A stretch of DNA of 64,000 nt, taken from NCBI GenBank assembly GCA_016861105.1, contig BOKS01000008.1, forward strand, positions 1 through 64,000. The letters run 5' to 3'. Both the position numbers and the translations under genes were made by a program. The DNA comes from Betaproteobacteria bacterium (GTDB taxonomy: Bacteria > Pseudomonadota > Gammaproteobacteria > Burkholderiales > Casimicrobiaceae). This document shows positions 15,361 through 23,820 of the stretch, one piece after another. Positions within the stretch are counted from its first letter, which is position 1. Every line of letters begins with the position of its first letter. The notes below the pieces were generated by a model. That model saw only the letters and a list, made by a program, of their open reading frames with translations. It was not told the origin of the DNA and searched no databases.

Positions 15361-15875
15361 CTCGCGACCGTTGTTGGTGAGTTTCCGCGTCCCTCGACGC
15401 CTGTCGAACTCATCGCGCGCACCCAGGATCGATGATCGGGCGGAGAGGGTTGGACGCCGATAGCCCAGCCGAAGCGTTGAGGGACGGCACCGCTCCTGGC
15501 GGGCGCTGACGGTAAAATGCCAGGCGAAAAAGTGAGTCGCGACAATAGCTTAAGCAATTTGATGCCAACCCCCTTGGGGCGATTCCTGGACCGACAAGGA
15601 CGCGCGTCGAAGGTGTCGGCGATGGTCGCAGGAGTCGATAGACCTCGATAGATCTCGAAAGGTGAGTTTTCGCAGAACCGCCCGGAAACCCGCGCCAGTA
15701 CCTGGTGCCTGGCAGGTTGACGGTAAAAATGACGGTAAAAGCCTGCGAGGCAGTCGCAAGAGTCTGGAAGATCAACAGCTTAGAACGCTCGTTGATGATC
15801 GAGTGGGAGTAGGGATCTTTCGCGGACTATCGCGGTCCATCGAGATCTATCCCCAAGTCCAGGCCGCCGTTTTGC
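15361..15875. repeat. Degenerate direct repeat, copy A
   Basis: No gene is seen. Two blocks recur in the segment at 16441-16800. One begins TGACGGTAAAATGCC (about 15520) and contains TCGCGACAA. The other has the doublet TGACGGTAAAAATGACGGTAAAAG (about 15718-15741), then ATCAACAG and ATCGAGTGGGAGTAG. The two copies flank the damaged HigBA locus 3. A part of the first block also follows HigA of locus 2 (about 19156). Confidence 0.5.
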
Positions 15876-16085
15876 AGCCCACAGGACATCAAGGACCAGT
15901 ACGCCAGCGCGAGCATCTGCGGCAACAACCGCGTTGTGTTCAACGTTGGCGGCAACAACTACCGGCTGGTGGTCGAAGTGCAGTACCAGGCGGGGATCGT
16001 CTGGGTGAAGTTCGTCGGGACGCATGCGCAGTACGACCGCATCGACGTGGAGACCGTGAATGACTATCAAGCCGATCCGCAATGA
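15876..16085 (+). pseudogene. 5'-truncated HigB-family toxin (locus 3)
   Basis: The open stretch encodes SPQDIKDQYASASICGNNRVVF, NVGGNNYRLVVEVQYQAG and IVWVKFVGTHAQYDRIDVETV. This is the C-terminal two thirds of the HigB mRNA-interferase family (PF09907), different from the PF05015 toxin at locus 1. Codons for the first 30 or so residues are missing and no start codon is in place. It overlaps the antitoxin start by about 26 bp. Confidence 0.75.
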
Positions 16086-16418
16086 CGAGGACCTGCGACG
16101 CGCCTTCCGCCGCCTCGAGAAGGTCTTCCAGGCCGAGGAGGGCACGCCACAGGCGGACGAGCGCGACGTGCTCGTCACGCTGATCGAGGCCTACGAGAAC
16201 AAGCACTACGACTTCGGGCCCGCCGATCCGGTGGAGGCGATCAAGTTCCGCATCGAGCAGGAGGGGTGACGCCGCGCGATCTGGAGCCGTACATCGGGCA
16301 GAGCGGCCGCGTCTCCGAAGTGCTGAACCGGCGGCGCCCGCTGAGCCTTCGGATGATCAAGAGGCTGCACGACGGCCTGAAGATTCCGTACGAGAGCCTG
16401 ATGGCGGGGGTGCAGTAG
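16060..16418 (+). pseudogene. HigA-family antitoxin broken by a 1-bp deletion (locus 3)
   Basis: MTIKPIRNDEDLRRAFRRLE through FRIEQEG (residues 1-69) is followed by a TGA. Removing one frame step restores TPRDLEPYIGQSGRVSEVLN and the tail RPLSLRMIKRLHDGLKIP to a stop at 16416-16418, so a single base, probably the C of a CTG Leu codon at 16267, is lost. The missing half carries the COG5499-type helix-turn-helix. The locus therefore cannot make a full antitoxin, in line with its truncated toxin. Confidence 0.8.
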
Positions 16419-17243
16419 AGCGTCGACCGATGCAGCGGGTCGCAACGGGGTGGCGGGAATCTTCACTGAACAGCAAATGTCGCTGTTTCGTCGAATTCGA
16501 GGGCGCTACGCCAAGCTGACGGTAAGAAACCTTGCTGAAAGGTAATTCGCGACAAGTGCTTGCGGTATTCGATGCGCCTCTATGTCGCGGGCACTCCAAG
16601 GGTGACGTCGAGGCGCCGGTGGAGCGTTCACGTGCGGCCCAGGAGTCGATGGAACCGCCCGCAAACCCGCGCCAATGCTGATGCTCCGCACTTGACGGTA
16701 GAAATGACGGCAAAAGGCTTAGCGGCAGCTCGAACTACTCTACGAATCAACAGGTCAAAGGTATCGTTCATCATCGAGTGCGAGTAGCGGCGAGACAGCC
16801 CGTCGGAGCTGTCATCCAGCCTCGTCACGTCGGGCGGCGTGCATGCCGCGATAGGGAAGGGGCGCCGCACGGGCGAAGCGCCTCACGAAGTGTTCAACAA
16901 CGCCTTGATCGTGTCCTCGAGTCTGGTTGGCGATGGGTACAGGGATGGGCGTCGAGTCCTGGGTTGCAGATGCGGACTTCCGCGGAAAAGTGTCGGATCG
17001 CGGCATGACGGGTTGAGATCCCCGTCGCTTGTCGGTTTCTCCTCGGGCGATCTTCACTGAACAGCGAATATCGCCATCTCGTCGAATATCAGATGCAGCG
17101 CCGCCCCGAGGCCCGGACGACGAAGTTGCATCGGGACGCTATCAGCGGCGATGTTGTCGTGCGAGCAGCCCGTTAATCCGTGAGGTGGATGGCTGCCGCG
17201 GTCACGCGTCGTGCTGCGGCCTTCGCAGGTACGGGCTTGAAGG
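16419..17243. repeat. Degenerate direct repeat, copy B, and gene-free stretch
   Basis: No gene is seen over 800 bp. About 16517-16560 (TGACGGTAAGAAACC with TTCGCGACAAG) and about 16695-16795 (TTGACGGTAGAAATGACGG with ATCGAGTGCGAGTAG) repeat copy A. A second short repeat, ATCTTCACTGAACAGC, occurs at about 16460 and again at about 17050. The last 70 bp may encode the original C-terminus of the minus-strand gene at 17244 in another frame. Confidence 0.45.
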
Positions 17244-18467
17244 TCACGAGTTCGTACGTGCCCCAAGCGACGCGGCAATGAGGTCCTTGGCGGTCGATCG
17301 CGGTCCGGCGGTCAGTGCACGGATTCGCCCCTCGATCTCGTCTATCCATCCCCCGTTCCTCGCGGCAGCCAGGGTGCTCGAGCACGCGGCGAGTACGTCG
17401 ACCCCCGTGATCTCGTAGCCATGGCCGGCGGCGATCCAGCGCAGGGCGGCGAGGCCTGCCTCGACGGCGAACCGGGGTTGCGCGGCGGCGAAGTCGCGAG
17501 CGGCCCGGGTCAGCGTGCGCGGGTCGCACGGCGTCCGTTGGGCGAGGGCGATCGCCTCGTCGTAGAGCCCCGCATCCTTCGCCGCGGCGAACCACTTGCC
17601 TTCTTGGCCCGGCGTGCTCGCGACCAGATCATCGAGGATCTTCGCGGGCCCCGGGGTCGGGTACTTGTTCGCGATCGCACGGAACGTCGCGAGGTACGTC
17701 GCTCCCTGGTTGGCTGCGATCGCGTAGCGCGTGTACGCCTCGTTCGTGAGGCCGGACGAAAGGAGGATCTCTTCGCAGGCGCGTGCGATCGCGACCGGGT
17801 TGTCGTTCAGGCCGCGGCTGGCTTCGGCGTACCGGATCGCCTCCGCCTTCCTGCCCATGGCCGCCAGCGCCCGGACGCCCCACTCGCGGTAGTGCCACAG
17901 CGAGAAGGGCGCCCTTTCGAGCAGAGCGATCAGCTCCTCATGGCGCCCGGCGTGGAACAGTGCGCTCAAGCACGCGATCGTCCCGTGGAAGTAGTCGCCG
18001 GGTTTCCGGTTCGGATTCCATACCGTCTCGATCGTGCCAAGCAGCCGATTTGCCCATGCGGAAGCGCGATCGCGCGATGCACACAGTTCGCCCCAGTAGT
18101 CGGCCAGGCGTTCGATGTAGGGAATCTGGTCGTTCTGATGCGCCTCCCAGAGGCGATCGAGCCACCGATCGCGGGTCTCGTCGTTGACCGGCGCCTCGGA
18201 GATGATCCTCGCGCAGGTCTCGATCGCGTGATTGACCGCGGTGCCGATGGCGCCAGAGGAGCTGTCGACCTGTTCGAGTGCAGGCGACACCTTCTCCAGG
18301 AAGAGGACCGCGCCGGCGGCGGCCAGTGCCGGGTCTTTCCTCGCAACCTTCTGGATCTCGGCTGCGGCTTCCCTGACTCGCTGCACGGCCGGTTGCGAGC
18401 GCCAGCCGAACGCGTGCCGGCGAAACCGCGGCGCGAACGCCCACTTGTATGCTGGGGGTCTGGTCAT
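17244..18467 (-). CDS. Conserved-looking hypothetical protein, helical repeats
   Basis: A 407-residue soluble protein, Ala/Arg/Glu-rich and predicted helical throughout, with TPR-like pairs (for example AIRYAEASRGLNDNPVAIARACEEILLSSG). No signal peptide or membrane segment. The N-terminus MTRPPAYKWAFAPRFRRHAFGWR is basic and aromatic. I do not recognise a family. It lies between two higBA loci on the opposite strand, so it may be cargo of the mobile region. In another frame a tail (TYELVTFKPVPAKAAARR) continues to about 17173, which hints at a late frameshift. Confidence 0.65.
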   Translation of the reverse strand: MTRPPAYKWAFAPRFRRHAFGWRSQPAVQRVREAAAEIQKVARKDPALAAAGAVLFLEKVSPALEQVDSSSGAIGTAVNHAIETCARIISEAPVNDETRDRWLDRLWEAHQNDQIPYIERLADYWGELCASRDRASAWANRLLGTIETVWNPNRKPGDYFHGTIACLSALFHAGRHEELIALLERAPFSLWHYREWGVRALAAMGRKAEAIRYAEASRGLNDNPVAIARACEEILLSSGLTNEAYTRYAIAANQGATYLATFRAIANKYPTPGPAKILDDLVASTPGQEGKWFAAAKDAGLYDEAIALAQRTPCDPRTLTRAARDFAAAQPRFAVEAGLAALRWIAAGHGYEITGVDVLAACSSTLAAARNGGWIDEIEGRIRALTAGPRSTAKDLIAASLGARTNS

Positions 18468-18479
18468 CGATAATCACGC

Positions 18480-18797
18480 TTGTCGTTAATCACGTGCGGC
18501 GTTATTATTCTGCCTGCGGCGATACGGTCGTTCAATAGCGCCGACACCGAGGCACCGTTCCAGCTGCGGCGCGTGGCGCGCTTCGCCAACGTCGAGCGCC
18601 CGGCGCTGCGCAAGTTGAAGCAGCTCGACCTGGCGCGTCGCATCGAGGACCTGCGCACGCCGCCGGCCAACCGGCTCGAGCAGTTGAAGGGCGATCGCGC
18701 GGGCCAGTGGAGCCTGCGGGTGAACGATCAGTTCCGCCTCTGCTTCCGCTGGACGGGCAGCGACGCCGAAGACGTCGAGATCGTGGACTATCACTGA
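18480..18797 (+). CDS. higB: HigB-type toxin, RelE/ParE fold (locus 2), start codon unclear
   Basis: The conserved protein starts IRSFNSADTEAPFQLRRV and ends QWSLRVNDQFRLCF and VEIVDYH, the same PF05015 family as locus 1. Where locus 1 has ATG ATC CGG, this copy reads GCG ATA CGG, so the normal ATG is missing. The only upstream canonical-type start is a TTG at 18480, before the operator. CTG at 18510 is another option. Translation may be weak or absent although the body is intact. Confidence 0.75.
   Translation: MSLITCGVIILPAAIRSFNSADTEAPFQLRRVARFANVERPALRKLKQLDLARRIEDLRTPPANRLEQLKGDRAGQWSLRVNDQFRLCFRWTGSDAEDVEIVDYH
18488..18506. promoter_or_regulatory. Candidate HigA operator, locus 2
   Basis: AATCACGtgcggCGTTATT is an inverted repeat with one mismatch per arm and a 5-bp spacer, the same spacing as the perfect palindrome before locus 1. 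It lies just upstream of the toxin reading frame. The shared geometry suggests that the two HigA proteins recognise similar sites. Confidence 0.45.
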
Positions 18798-18808
18798 GGC
18801 AAGACGAG

Positions 18809-19129
18809 ATGACCAGGAAACTGAAGCCGGTGTCGCCCGGCGAGATGCTCGCCGAGGAGTTCCTCAAGCCCTTGGGCATGAGTAACTACCGTCTGGCAAA
18901 GGAGATCGGTGTGCCTGCGCAGCGCATCGGCGAGATCGTCGCCGGCAAGCGCGCCATCACCGCGGACACCGATCTTCGGCTGTGCCGCTTCTTCGGGCTC
19001 TCCGACGGCTGGTGGCTGCGCCTGCAGGCCGACTACGATACCGAGGTCGCGAAGGCGAGCCTCGCGAAAACGCTCGCGAAGATCAGGCCGTGGAAGGAAG
19101 CAATGGAGGAGCCGGCGGATGCGCAATGA
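18809..19129 (+). CDS. higA: HigA-type antitoxin (locus 2), intact
   Basis: A 106-residue Xre-family protein: KPVSPGEMLAEEFLKPLGMS, YRLAKEIGVPAQRIGEIVAGKRAIT, DLRLCRFFGLSDGWWLRLQADYD. The full C-terminal tail is present, unlike locus 1. It lies 11 bp after the toxin stop. The antitoxin blocks HigB and represses the operon. It is the only clearly complete antitoxin of the four loci in the window. Confidence 0.88.
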   Translation: MTRKLKPVSPGEMLAEEFLKPLGMSNYRLAKEIGVPAQRIGEIVAGKRAITADTDLRLCRFFGLSDGWWLRLQADYDTEVAKASLAKTLAKIRPWKEAMEEPADAQ

Positions 19130-19758
19130 TCGCGGCGCCCGCTTGGCGGCGTCGTGACGGTAGAAAATCTGCCACGAAGACTCGATGCGACAACACGTCA
19201 TGCCGTTTGGTGACGGCAGCGGAACGAGACAACTTGCCTTTCGTTGATGCATGGAACTACATCATCAACGGCGATCTCGCCCAGCGCCGATCGGCACTGT
19301 CATCATGGTGCCCGCGCACGCGTTGCCCGGATGCTGCCCGTCATCCCCATCTGCAGGTCCGTCCGCGTGCGGGCGGGCCACCGCGCAGAGCACCTGACGA
19401 CCTGATCCCGGACGACGACCGAAGGGACTCCCCTTTCGCGCTTTGCTCCTCGCCGCGCTCCTGTTGGTGCTGGGCGCGTCGCGCTTCAGGCTCACTGGAC
19501 TACCCTCCGCTCGATTGGCTTGACGGAAGGCGGTGATTGGGAGGAGAGGTCGGAGCGACTTCCGTGCCCCCGGGGTGACTGCCCGTCGCGCTGGCTGCGT
19601 GACAGCCCGCATGAGACCCGCAGCCTCCGGGGCGCCGGAAGACCCAGACGGGCTACAGGATGCAGCGCCGAGGTGTGCAGCCGAGAGCGCCGGTCAGTGA
19701 GCGACCCGCGTGGGCTTCCGGCACGGCAAGTCATACCGCAACTCACCGGAGCCTGTCC
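19130..19758. other. Gene-free stretch between HigA and IS110 remnant
   Basis: At about 19156 a third copy of the TGACGGTAGAAAA...GCGACAA repeat follows the antitoxin. A palindrome-rich patch (GATGCATGGAACTACATCATC region, about 19238-19265) is next. The last 150 bp precede an IS110-type gene. In that position IS110-group elements encode their bridge RNA. I see no gene. Confidence 0.4.
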
Positions 19759-20363
19759 ATGAGCAACTTCTTTGCCGGGCTGGACTGGGCCAGTCAAGTC
19801 CACGCCGTATGAATCATCGATGAATGCGGCGAGGTGTGTGAACGCCTCGACATCGAGCACGATGCGGATGGCCTTGCCCGGCTGCAGCGCCGACTCGGGC
19901 ATTTCGGCCGCCCGCGCATCGCCATCGAGCGCCCGTCCTGGCTGGTCGTCGATACGCTGGTCGACGCCGGCTTCGACGTGGTACCGATCCATCCGAATGC
20001 GGTCAAGGCCACCCGGCCGCGCTACCGCAGCCATGGCGCCAAGAGCGACGCTTCCGACGCCTACGTGCTCGCGGATCTCTTGCGCACCGACGGCCACCGC
20101 TTCGCCTCGCTGGCCCCGCAAAGCGACGAGATCCGAGCCCTGCGCGCCCTCGTGCCTGGCCGCGACCACCTCGTGGCCACTCGCGCGCAGCTTGCCAACC
20201 CGTTGCGCAGCCTGCTCGAGTCCTTCTGGCCCGGCGCCGCGGAAGTCTTCGCCGACATCGACTCCGCCTGTCCGAGTTCCTTGATGCGCTCTCCGACGAG
20301 CGCCTGCCGCGCCGCGCCAAGGCGGGGTTGCTCCTCGACGTCTGGCGCAGGCCGGACGCCTGA
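19759..20363 (+). pseudogene. IS110-family transposase remnant
   Basis: MSNFFAGLDWASQVHAV is followed by an in-frame TGA. Then IIDECGEVCERLDIEHDADG, IAIERPSWLVVDTL and SHGAKSDASDAYVLADLLRTD continue, which gives the DEDD RuvC-like half of an IS110 transposase. A frameshift near 20277 precedes FLDALSDERLPRRAKAG, after which the gene ends at 20361-20363. The C-terminal serine domain is missing. The element is dead. Confidence 0.85.
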
Positions 20364-20533
20364 CCGCGCGGCCTGCCATGCCGGGACCGGGCGCTCCGGC
20401 CCGCTCGTTCACCGGTCCGCCGGATTTCCCGCGCGCCGCTCCTGCGGCTGTCGAAGGCGACGTGCTTCGCAAGCGGGCCGAGGCGGCATACACTCGCGCG
20501 TTCTGCGTTCCCAACGGGTGAGTCCAGCCCGCC

Positions 20534-22468
20534 ATGCCGACCGTGCTTCGCATGCGACTGGCGCCCGTGATGCGCGTCCTGCTGGCGGCCGTGCTCGGCG
20601 CCCGCCTGATCGCGGCGCATGGCGCCGACCACGCGTCGGCGAACGGCGGCGAAGCCGGCGGGTCTCAGTCGAGCGGCCGCGCCAACGTGCTGGTCATCAG
20701 CGGAACCGACGCCTACCTGCCGGCCTTCGAGGCCATCAACCGTGCGATGCAGGCGGCGTTGGACGAGCGGCATTCGCGTCCGGTCGCCTTTCTCTACGAA
20801 GCCACGGACTCCGGGCGCGTGAGCGGCGACCCGGGGCCGACGTTCGCCGAGTATCTCGAGAACAAGTACCGTGGCACGCGCATCGACGCCGTCGTGCTGA
20901 CCACGGAACTCGCGGCCGACCTGTACCTGGAACATCGCAACCGACTGTGGCCCGACGCGCCGGTGATCCTGCACAGCCTCCCGGCGGCGGACGCGCGGCG
21001 CGTGCCGCCGCATCCGGGACTCGTGGTGTTGCCGACGAACTGGGGCGTGCTGGGCACGCTGCGCATCGCCCGCCGCCTTCAGCCGGACGCGCGGCGCGTG
21101 ACCGTGGTGTCAGGGATATCGCGGCTCGACCAACGCATACTGGACGCCGCGCGCGTCGACCTGGAGAGGGGAGCCCTCGGGATTCCCGTGGAATTCGTCG
21201 TGGGCCAGTCGCCACGCACCGTCGAGGTCCGCCTCGCGCAGGACGATCGCCGGTCGATCGTGCTGTACCTGTCCATGTTCCGGGACGAGCACGGAGGCGT
21301 CCACGTGCCGCGCGACGTCCTCACGCGCCTCAGCGCGGCGAGCGCGGCCCCGATCTACGGGATCTTCGACACCTTCGTCGGCCACGGCCTGGTCGCCGGC
21401 GAGATGGAGTCCTTCGCCGAGCGCGGCGAGCGCGTCGCCGACCTCCTCGTGACGGCGCTGGCGAGGCCCACGGCATCTGCGCTCGTCGTGCCGGCGACGC
21501 GATCGAGGTGCGTTGCCGACGCTCGCCAGCTCGAGCGCTACGGCCTGTCGCCGGGCCTGCTGCCCGATGGCTGCGATCTCCGCTTCGTCGAGCGTCCTTT
21601 CGTGGAGCGGTACTGGTGGCAGTCGCTGCTCGTCGCGGTCGCCCTCGTCGTGCAGTCGGTGCTGATCGCGCTGCTGCTGCTGCAGCGGCGCCGCCGGCGC
21701 GCGGCGGAGCTGAGTCTCGCCGCCCAGCGGCTGCAGCTGGCTCACGCGTCGCGGCTGGCGGTGGCCGGCGAGCTCACCGCCTCGATCGCCCACGAGATCA
21801 ACCAGCCACTGGGCGCGATCCTCGCCAACGCCGAGGCGGCCGAACTGCTCGTGCAGTCCGGCCGCCTCGAACGATCGGAGTTGTTGCAGATCCTTGCCGA
21901 TATCCGGCGCGACGACGTGCGCGCCAGCGAAGTGATCAGGCGGCTGCGCGCGATGCTGGCGCGGCACGACGTGGAGCGCCGCCGGTTCGACCTCCACGCG
22001 CTCGTCGAGGAGACGTCGGCGCTGGTGCGGACCGAAGCGTCGCGGCGCGGCGTCGCCATCGACTGCGCGCTCGGGGCGCGGCATGCGGAGATCTTCGGCG
22101 ATCGCGTGCAGCTCCAGCAGGTCCTGATCAACCTGGTCCTGAACGCGTTCGACGCCAGCGCCGCGTCGGCGGAAGGCGCGCGCCACGTGACGATCGAGAC
22201 CTGCGACACGGCGGACGGCGTGCGGATGTCCGTGCGCGACTCGGGTCCCGGCGTCGCGGCGGCCGACCTGCCGCGCCTGTTCGACTCGTACTTCAGCACG
22301 AAGGCCGGCGGGATGGGGCTGGGACTGTCGATCGCCCGCTCGATCGTGGACGCGCACGGCGGAACCATCGCCGCGGCGAACACGGGGGGCGGAGCCGTGT
22401 TCGTCGTGGAGCTTCCGCGCCCGCCGTCGGACGCGCGGCCCGGACGCTCCGGGAGGTCCCCCCCGTGA
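20534..22468 (+). CDS. Sensor histidine kinase with periplasmic binding-protein-like domain
   Basis: A 644-residue kinase. Signal segment near 10-28, then about 310 residues resembling ABC sugar/solute-binding folds (VLVISGTDAYLPAFEAIN, VVLTTELAADLYLE, PIYGIFDTFVGHGLVAGEMES), one membrane segment at 362-383, then H-box GELTASIAHEINQPLG (His420), N-box QVLINLVLNAFDAS and G-box GMGLGLSIARSIV. The kinase core is of the FixL/DctB class. The following FixJ-type regulator overlaps by 4 bp. It probably senses a periplasmic ligand, perhaps a sulfated compound, since a sulfatase lies downstream. Confidence 0.85.
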   Translation: MPTVLRMRLAPVMRVLLAAVLGARLIAAHGADHASANGGEAGGSQSSGRANVLVISGTDAYLPAFEAINRAMQAALDERHSRPVAFLYEATDSGRVSGDPGPTFAEYLENKYRGTRIDAVVLTTELAADLYLEHRNRLWPDAPVILHSLPAADARRVPPHPGLVVLPTNWGVLGTLRIARRLQPDARRVTVVSGISRLDQRILDAARVDLERGALGIPVEFVVGQSPRTVEVRLAQDDRRSIVLYLSMFRDEHGGVHVPRDVLTRLSAASAAPIYGIFDTFVGHGLVAGEMESFAERGERVADLLVTALARPTASALVVPATRSRCVADARQLERYGLSPGLLPDGCDLRFVERPFVERYWWQSLLVAVALVVQSVLIALLLLQRRRRRAAELSLAAQRLQLAHASRLAVAGELTASIAHEINQPLGAILANAEAAELLVQSGRLERSELLQILADIRRDDVRASEVIRRLRAMLARHDVERRRFDLHALVEETSALVRTEASRRGVAIDCALGARHAEIFGDRVQLQQVLINLVLNAFDASAASAEGARHVTIETCDTADGVRMSVRDSGPGVAAADLPRLFDSYFSTKAGGMGLGLSIARSIVDAHGGTIAAANTGGGAVFVVELPRPPSDARPGRSGRSPP

Positions 22469-23082
22469 CCGCGCCCGCAGTCATCCACGTCGTCGACGAT
22501 GACGCCGCCATGCGCTCCGCCCTGGAGCGCCTGCTGCAGGCGGCCGGCTACGGCGTCCGCACCTATGCCTCGGCCGGCGAGTTCCTGCTCGAGCCGCCGG
22601 AAGGCGGGGCGGCCTGCGTCCTGTTGGATCTGCGCATGCCCGGCCCGTCCGGGCTCGATCTGCACGAGGCGCTGACGCGGCGCGGCATCCGCGTGCCCGT
22701 GATCTTCCTGACCGGGCACGGCGACGTGGCGACGGGCGTGCGTGCGATGAAGGCCGGCGCCTCCGACTTTCTCACCAAGCCTGTGGCGCGCGACACGCTG
22801 CTCGCGGCGATCGCCGGTGCCCTGGAAGCCGGCGCCAGGCAAAGCGCCGCCTGCGCGGAAGTCGCCGACTTGCGCGCGCGCTACGCCCGGCTGACGGCGC
22901 GCGAGCGCCAGGTGTTCGGCCTCATCGTAGCCGGCAAGCTCAACAAGCAGATCGCCGGCGAACTCGGCGTCGCCGAGCGGACGGTCAAGGCGCAGCGCGC
23001 CCAGGTCATGGTCAAGCTCGGCGCGGCGCACGCGGCCGAGCTCGGAAGGATTGCGGCACGCCTGAACGACGCGAGCGGCTGA
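22465..23082 (+). CDS. FixJ-family response regulator
   Basis: A 205-residue protein starting at GTG in the 4-bp overlap with the kinase gene. The receiver has HVVDDDAAMR, Asp55 in VLLDLRMPG and Lys in FLTKPV. The LuxR-type helix-turn-helix is at about 140-200 (LTARERQVFGLIVAGKLNKQIAGEL, VAERTVKAQRAQVM). It is the obvious partner of the kinase and probably activates nearby promoters. Confidence 0.9.
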   Translation: MTAPAVIHVVDDDAAMRSALERLLQAAGYGVRTYASAGEFLLEPPEGGAACVLLDLRMPGPSGLDLHEALTRRGIRVPVIFLTGHGDVATGVRAMKAGASDFLTKPVARDTLLAAIAGALEAGARQSAACAEVADLRARYARLTARERQVFGLIVAGKLNKQIAGELGVAERTVKAQRAQVMVKLGAAHAAELGRIAARLNDASG

Positions 23083-23175
23083 CGCGGGCGAGCGCGCCGC
23101 CGGCGGACCGGCGCGAGCGACGCCTGCGGTGGCGCGCATTGCCCTTCGGGGCAACCGCGCCTGCCCCCGCGTACG

Positions 23176-23640
23176 ATGTGCCGGCGGCGCCTTCGGCGCA
23201 GCATCGGATGCGTGAACGCGTGTCCCGGTCAGCGGCAGGCCGGCGCCGATGTGCGCGTCCGCGTCGTGGTCATCGTCGAGGACGACGCGAGCATGCGCGT
23301 CGCGCTCGAGCGGCTCCTGCGGGCGTCGGGCTTCGGGTTGCAGTCGTACGCCAACGCCGGGGCGGCGCTCGCGGCGCAGGATCTTCGCGGGGTCGACGGC
23401 CTCGTGATCGACCTCGCGCTCCCGGACCTGTCGGGATTCGAACTCGTCGACCGTCTGCGCCAGCGCGGCGTCACCGTGCCGGCAGTCCTCATCACGGCGC
23501 ACGACACCGCTCGCGTGCGCGCGGAGATCCTGCGTCGCGGCATCCATGGCTTTCTCGCCAAGCCGTTCGCGGGCAGCGCGCTGGTGCGCGCCCTCGAGGA
23601 CGTGATGGCCGCAGGCCGCCGCGTGCCCCCTCGGCGTTGA
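23176..23640 (+). CDS. Stand-alone receiver domain protein
   Basis: A single response-regulator receiver with no output domain: VVVIVEDDASMRVALERLL, Asp in VIDLALPDLSG, Thr-like LITAHDT and Lys in FLAKPFAG. The ATG at 23176 gives 154 residues with an odd Arg/Cys-rich start. A GTG at 23251 would start close to the conserved strand (VRVRVVVIVEDD) and may be the true start. It lies next to the kinase/FixJ pair, so it may compete for or relay phosphate. Confidence 0.7.
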   Translation: MCRRRLRRSIGCVNACPGQRQAGADVRVRVVVIVEDDASMRVALERLLRASGFGLQSYANAGAALAAQDLRGVDGLVIDLALPDLSGFELVDRLRQRGVTVPAVLITAHDTARVRAEILRRGIHGFLAKPFAGSALVRALEDVMAAGRRVPPRR

Positions 23641-23820
23641 CGGCGCGGCCGCCCCCGGGCATCCGGGGCGCGTGTCGGGCCTGCGACGCACGGCGCGCGC
23701 GGATGCGGGCGACCGGCCGGGACGATGGCTGCACCAACGGGCAATTGACCGGCAAGCCGCGCCGGCCCACAGTCGCCACTCGTCGTAGTGGAAGAACCGC
23801 GAACGCAGACGGGAGCGACC

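Noticed and set aside
15500..16800. attC sites at the ends of the HigBA loci
   Set aside because: The repeats lack the RYYYAAC and GTTRRRY cores with paired arms, unlike the site at 12884-14277.
15361..17243. CRISPR array in the repeat-rich stretch
   Set aside because: The repeats are few, unequal in length and degenerate, and spacing is about 1 kb. No cas genes are present.
19834..22464. Plus-strand frame joining the IS110 remnant to the FixJ regulator as one 1,082-residue protein
   Set aside because: Only the two ends match families. The middle is the out-of-frame shadow of the kinase gene.
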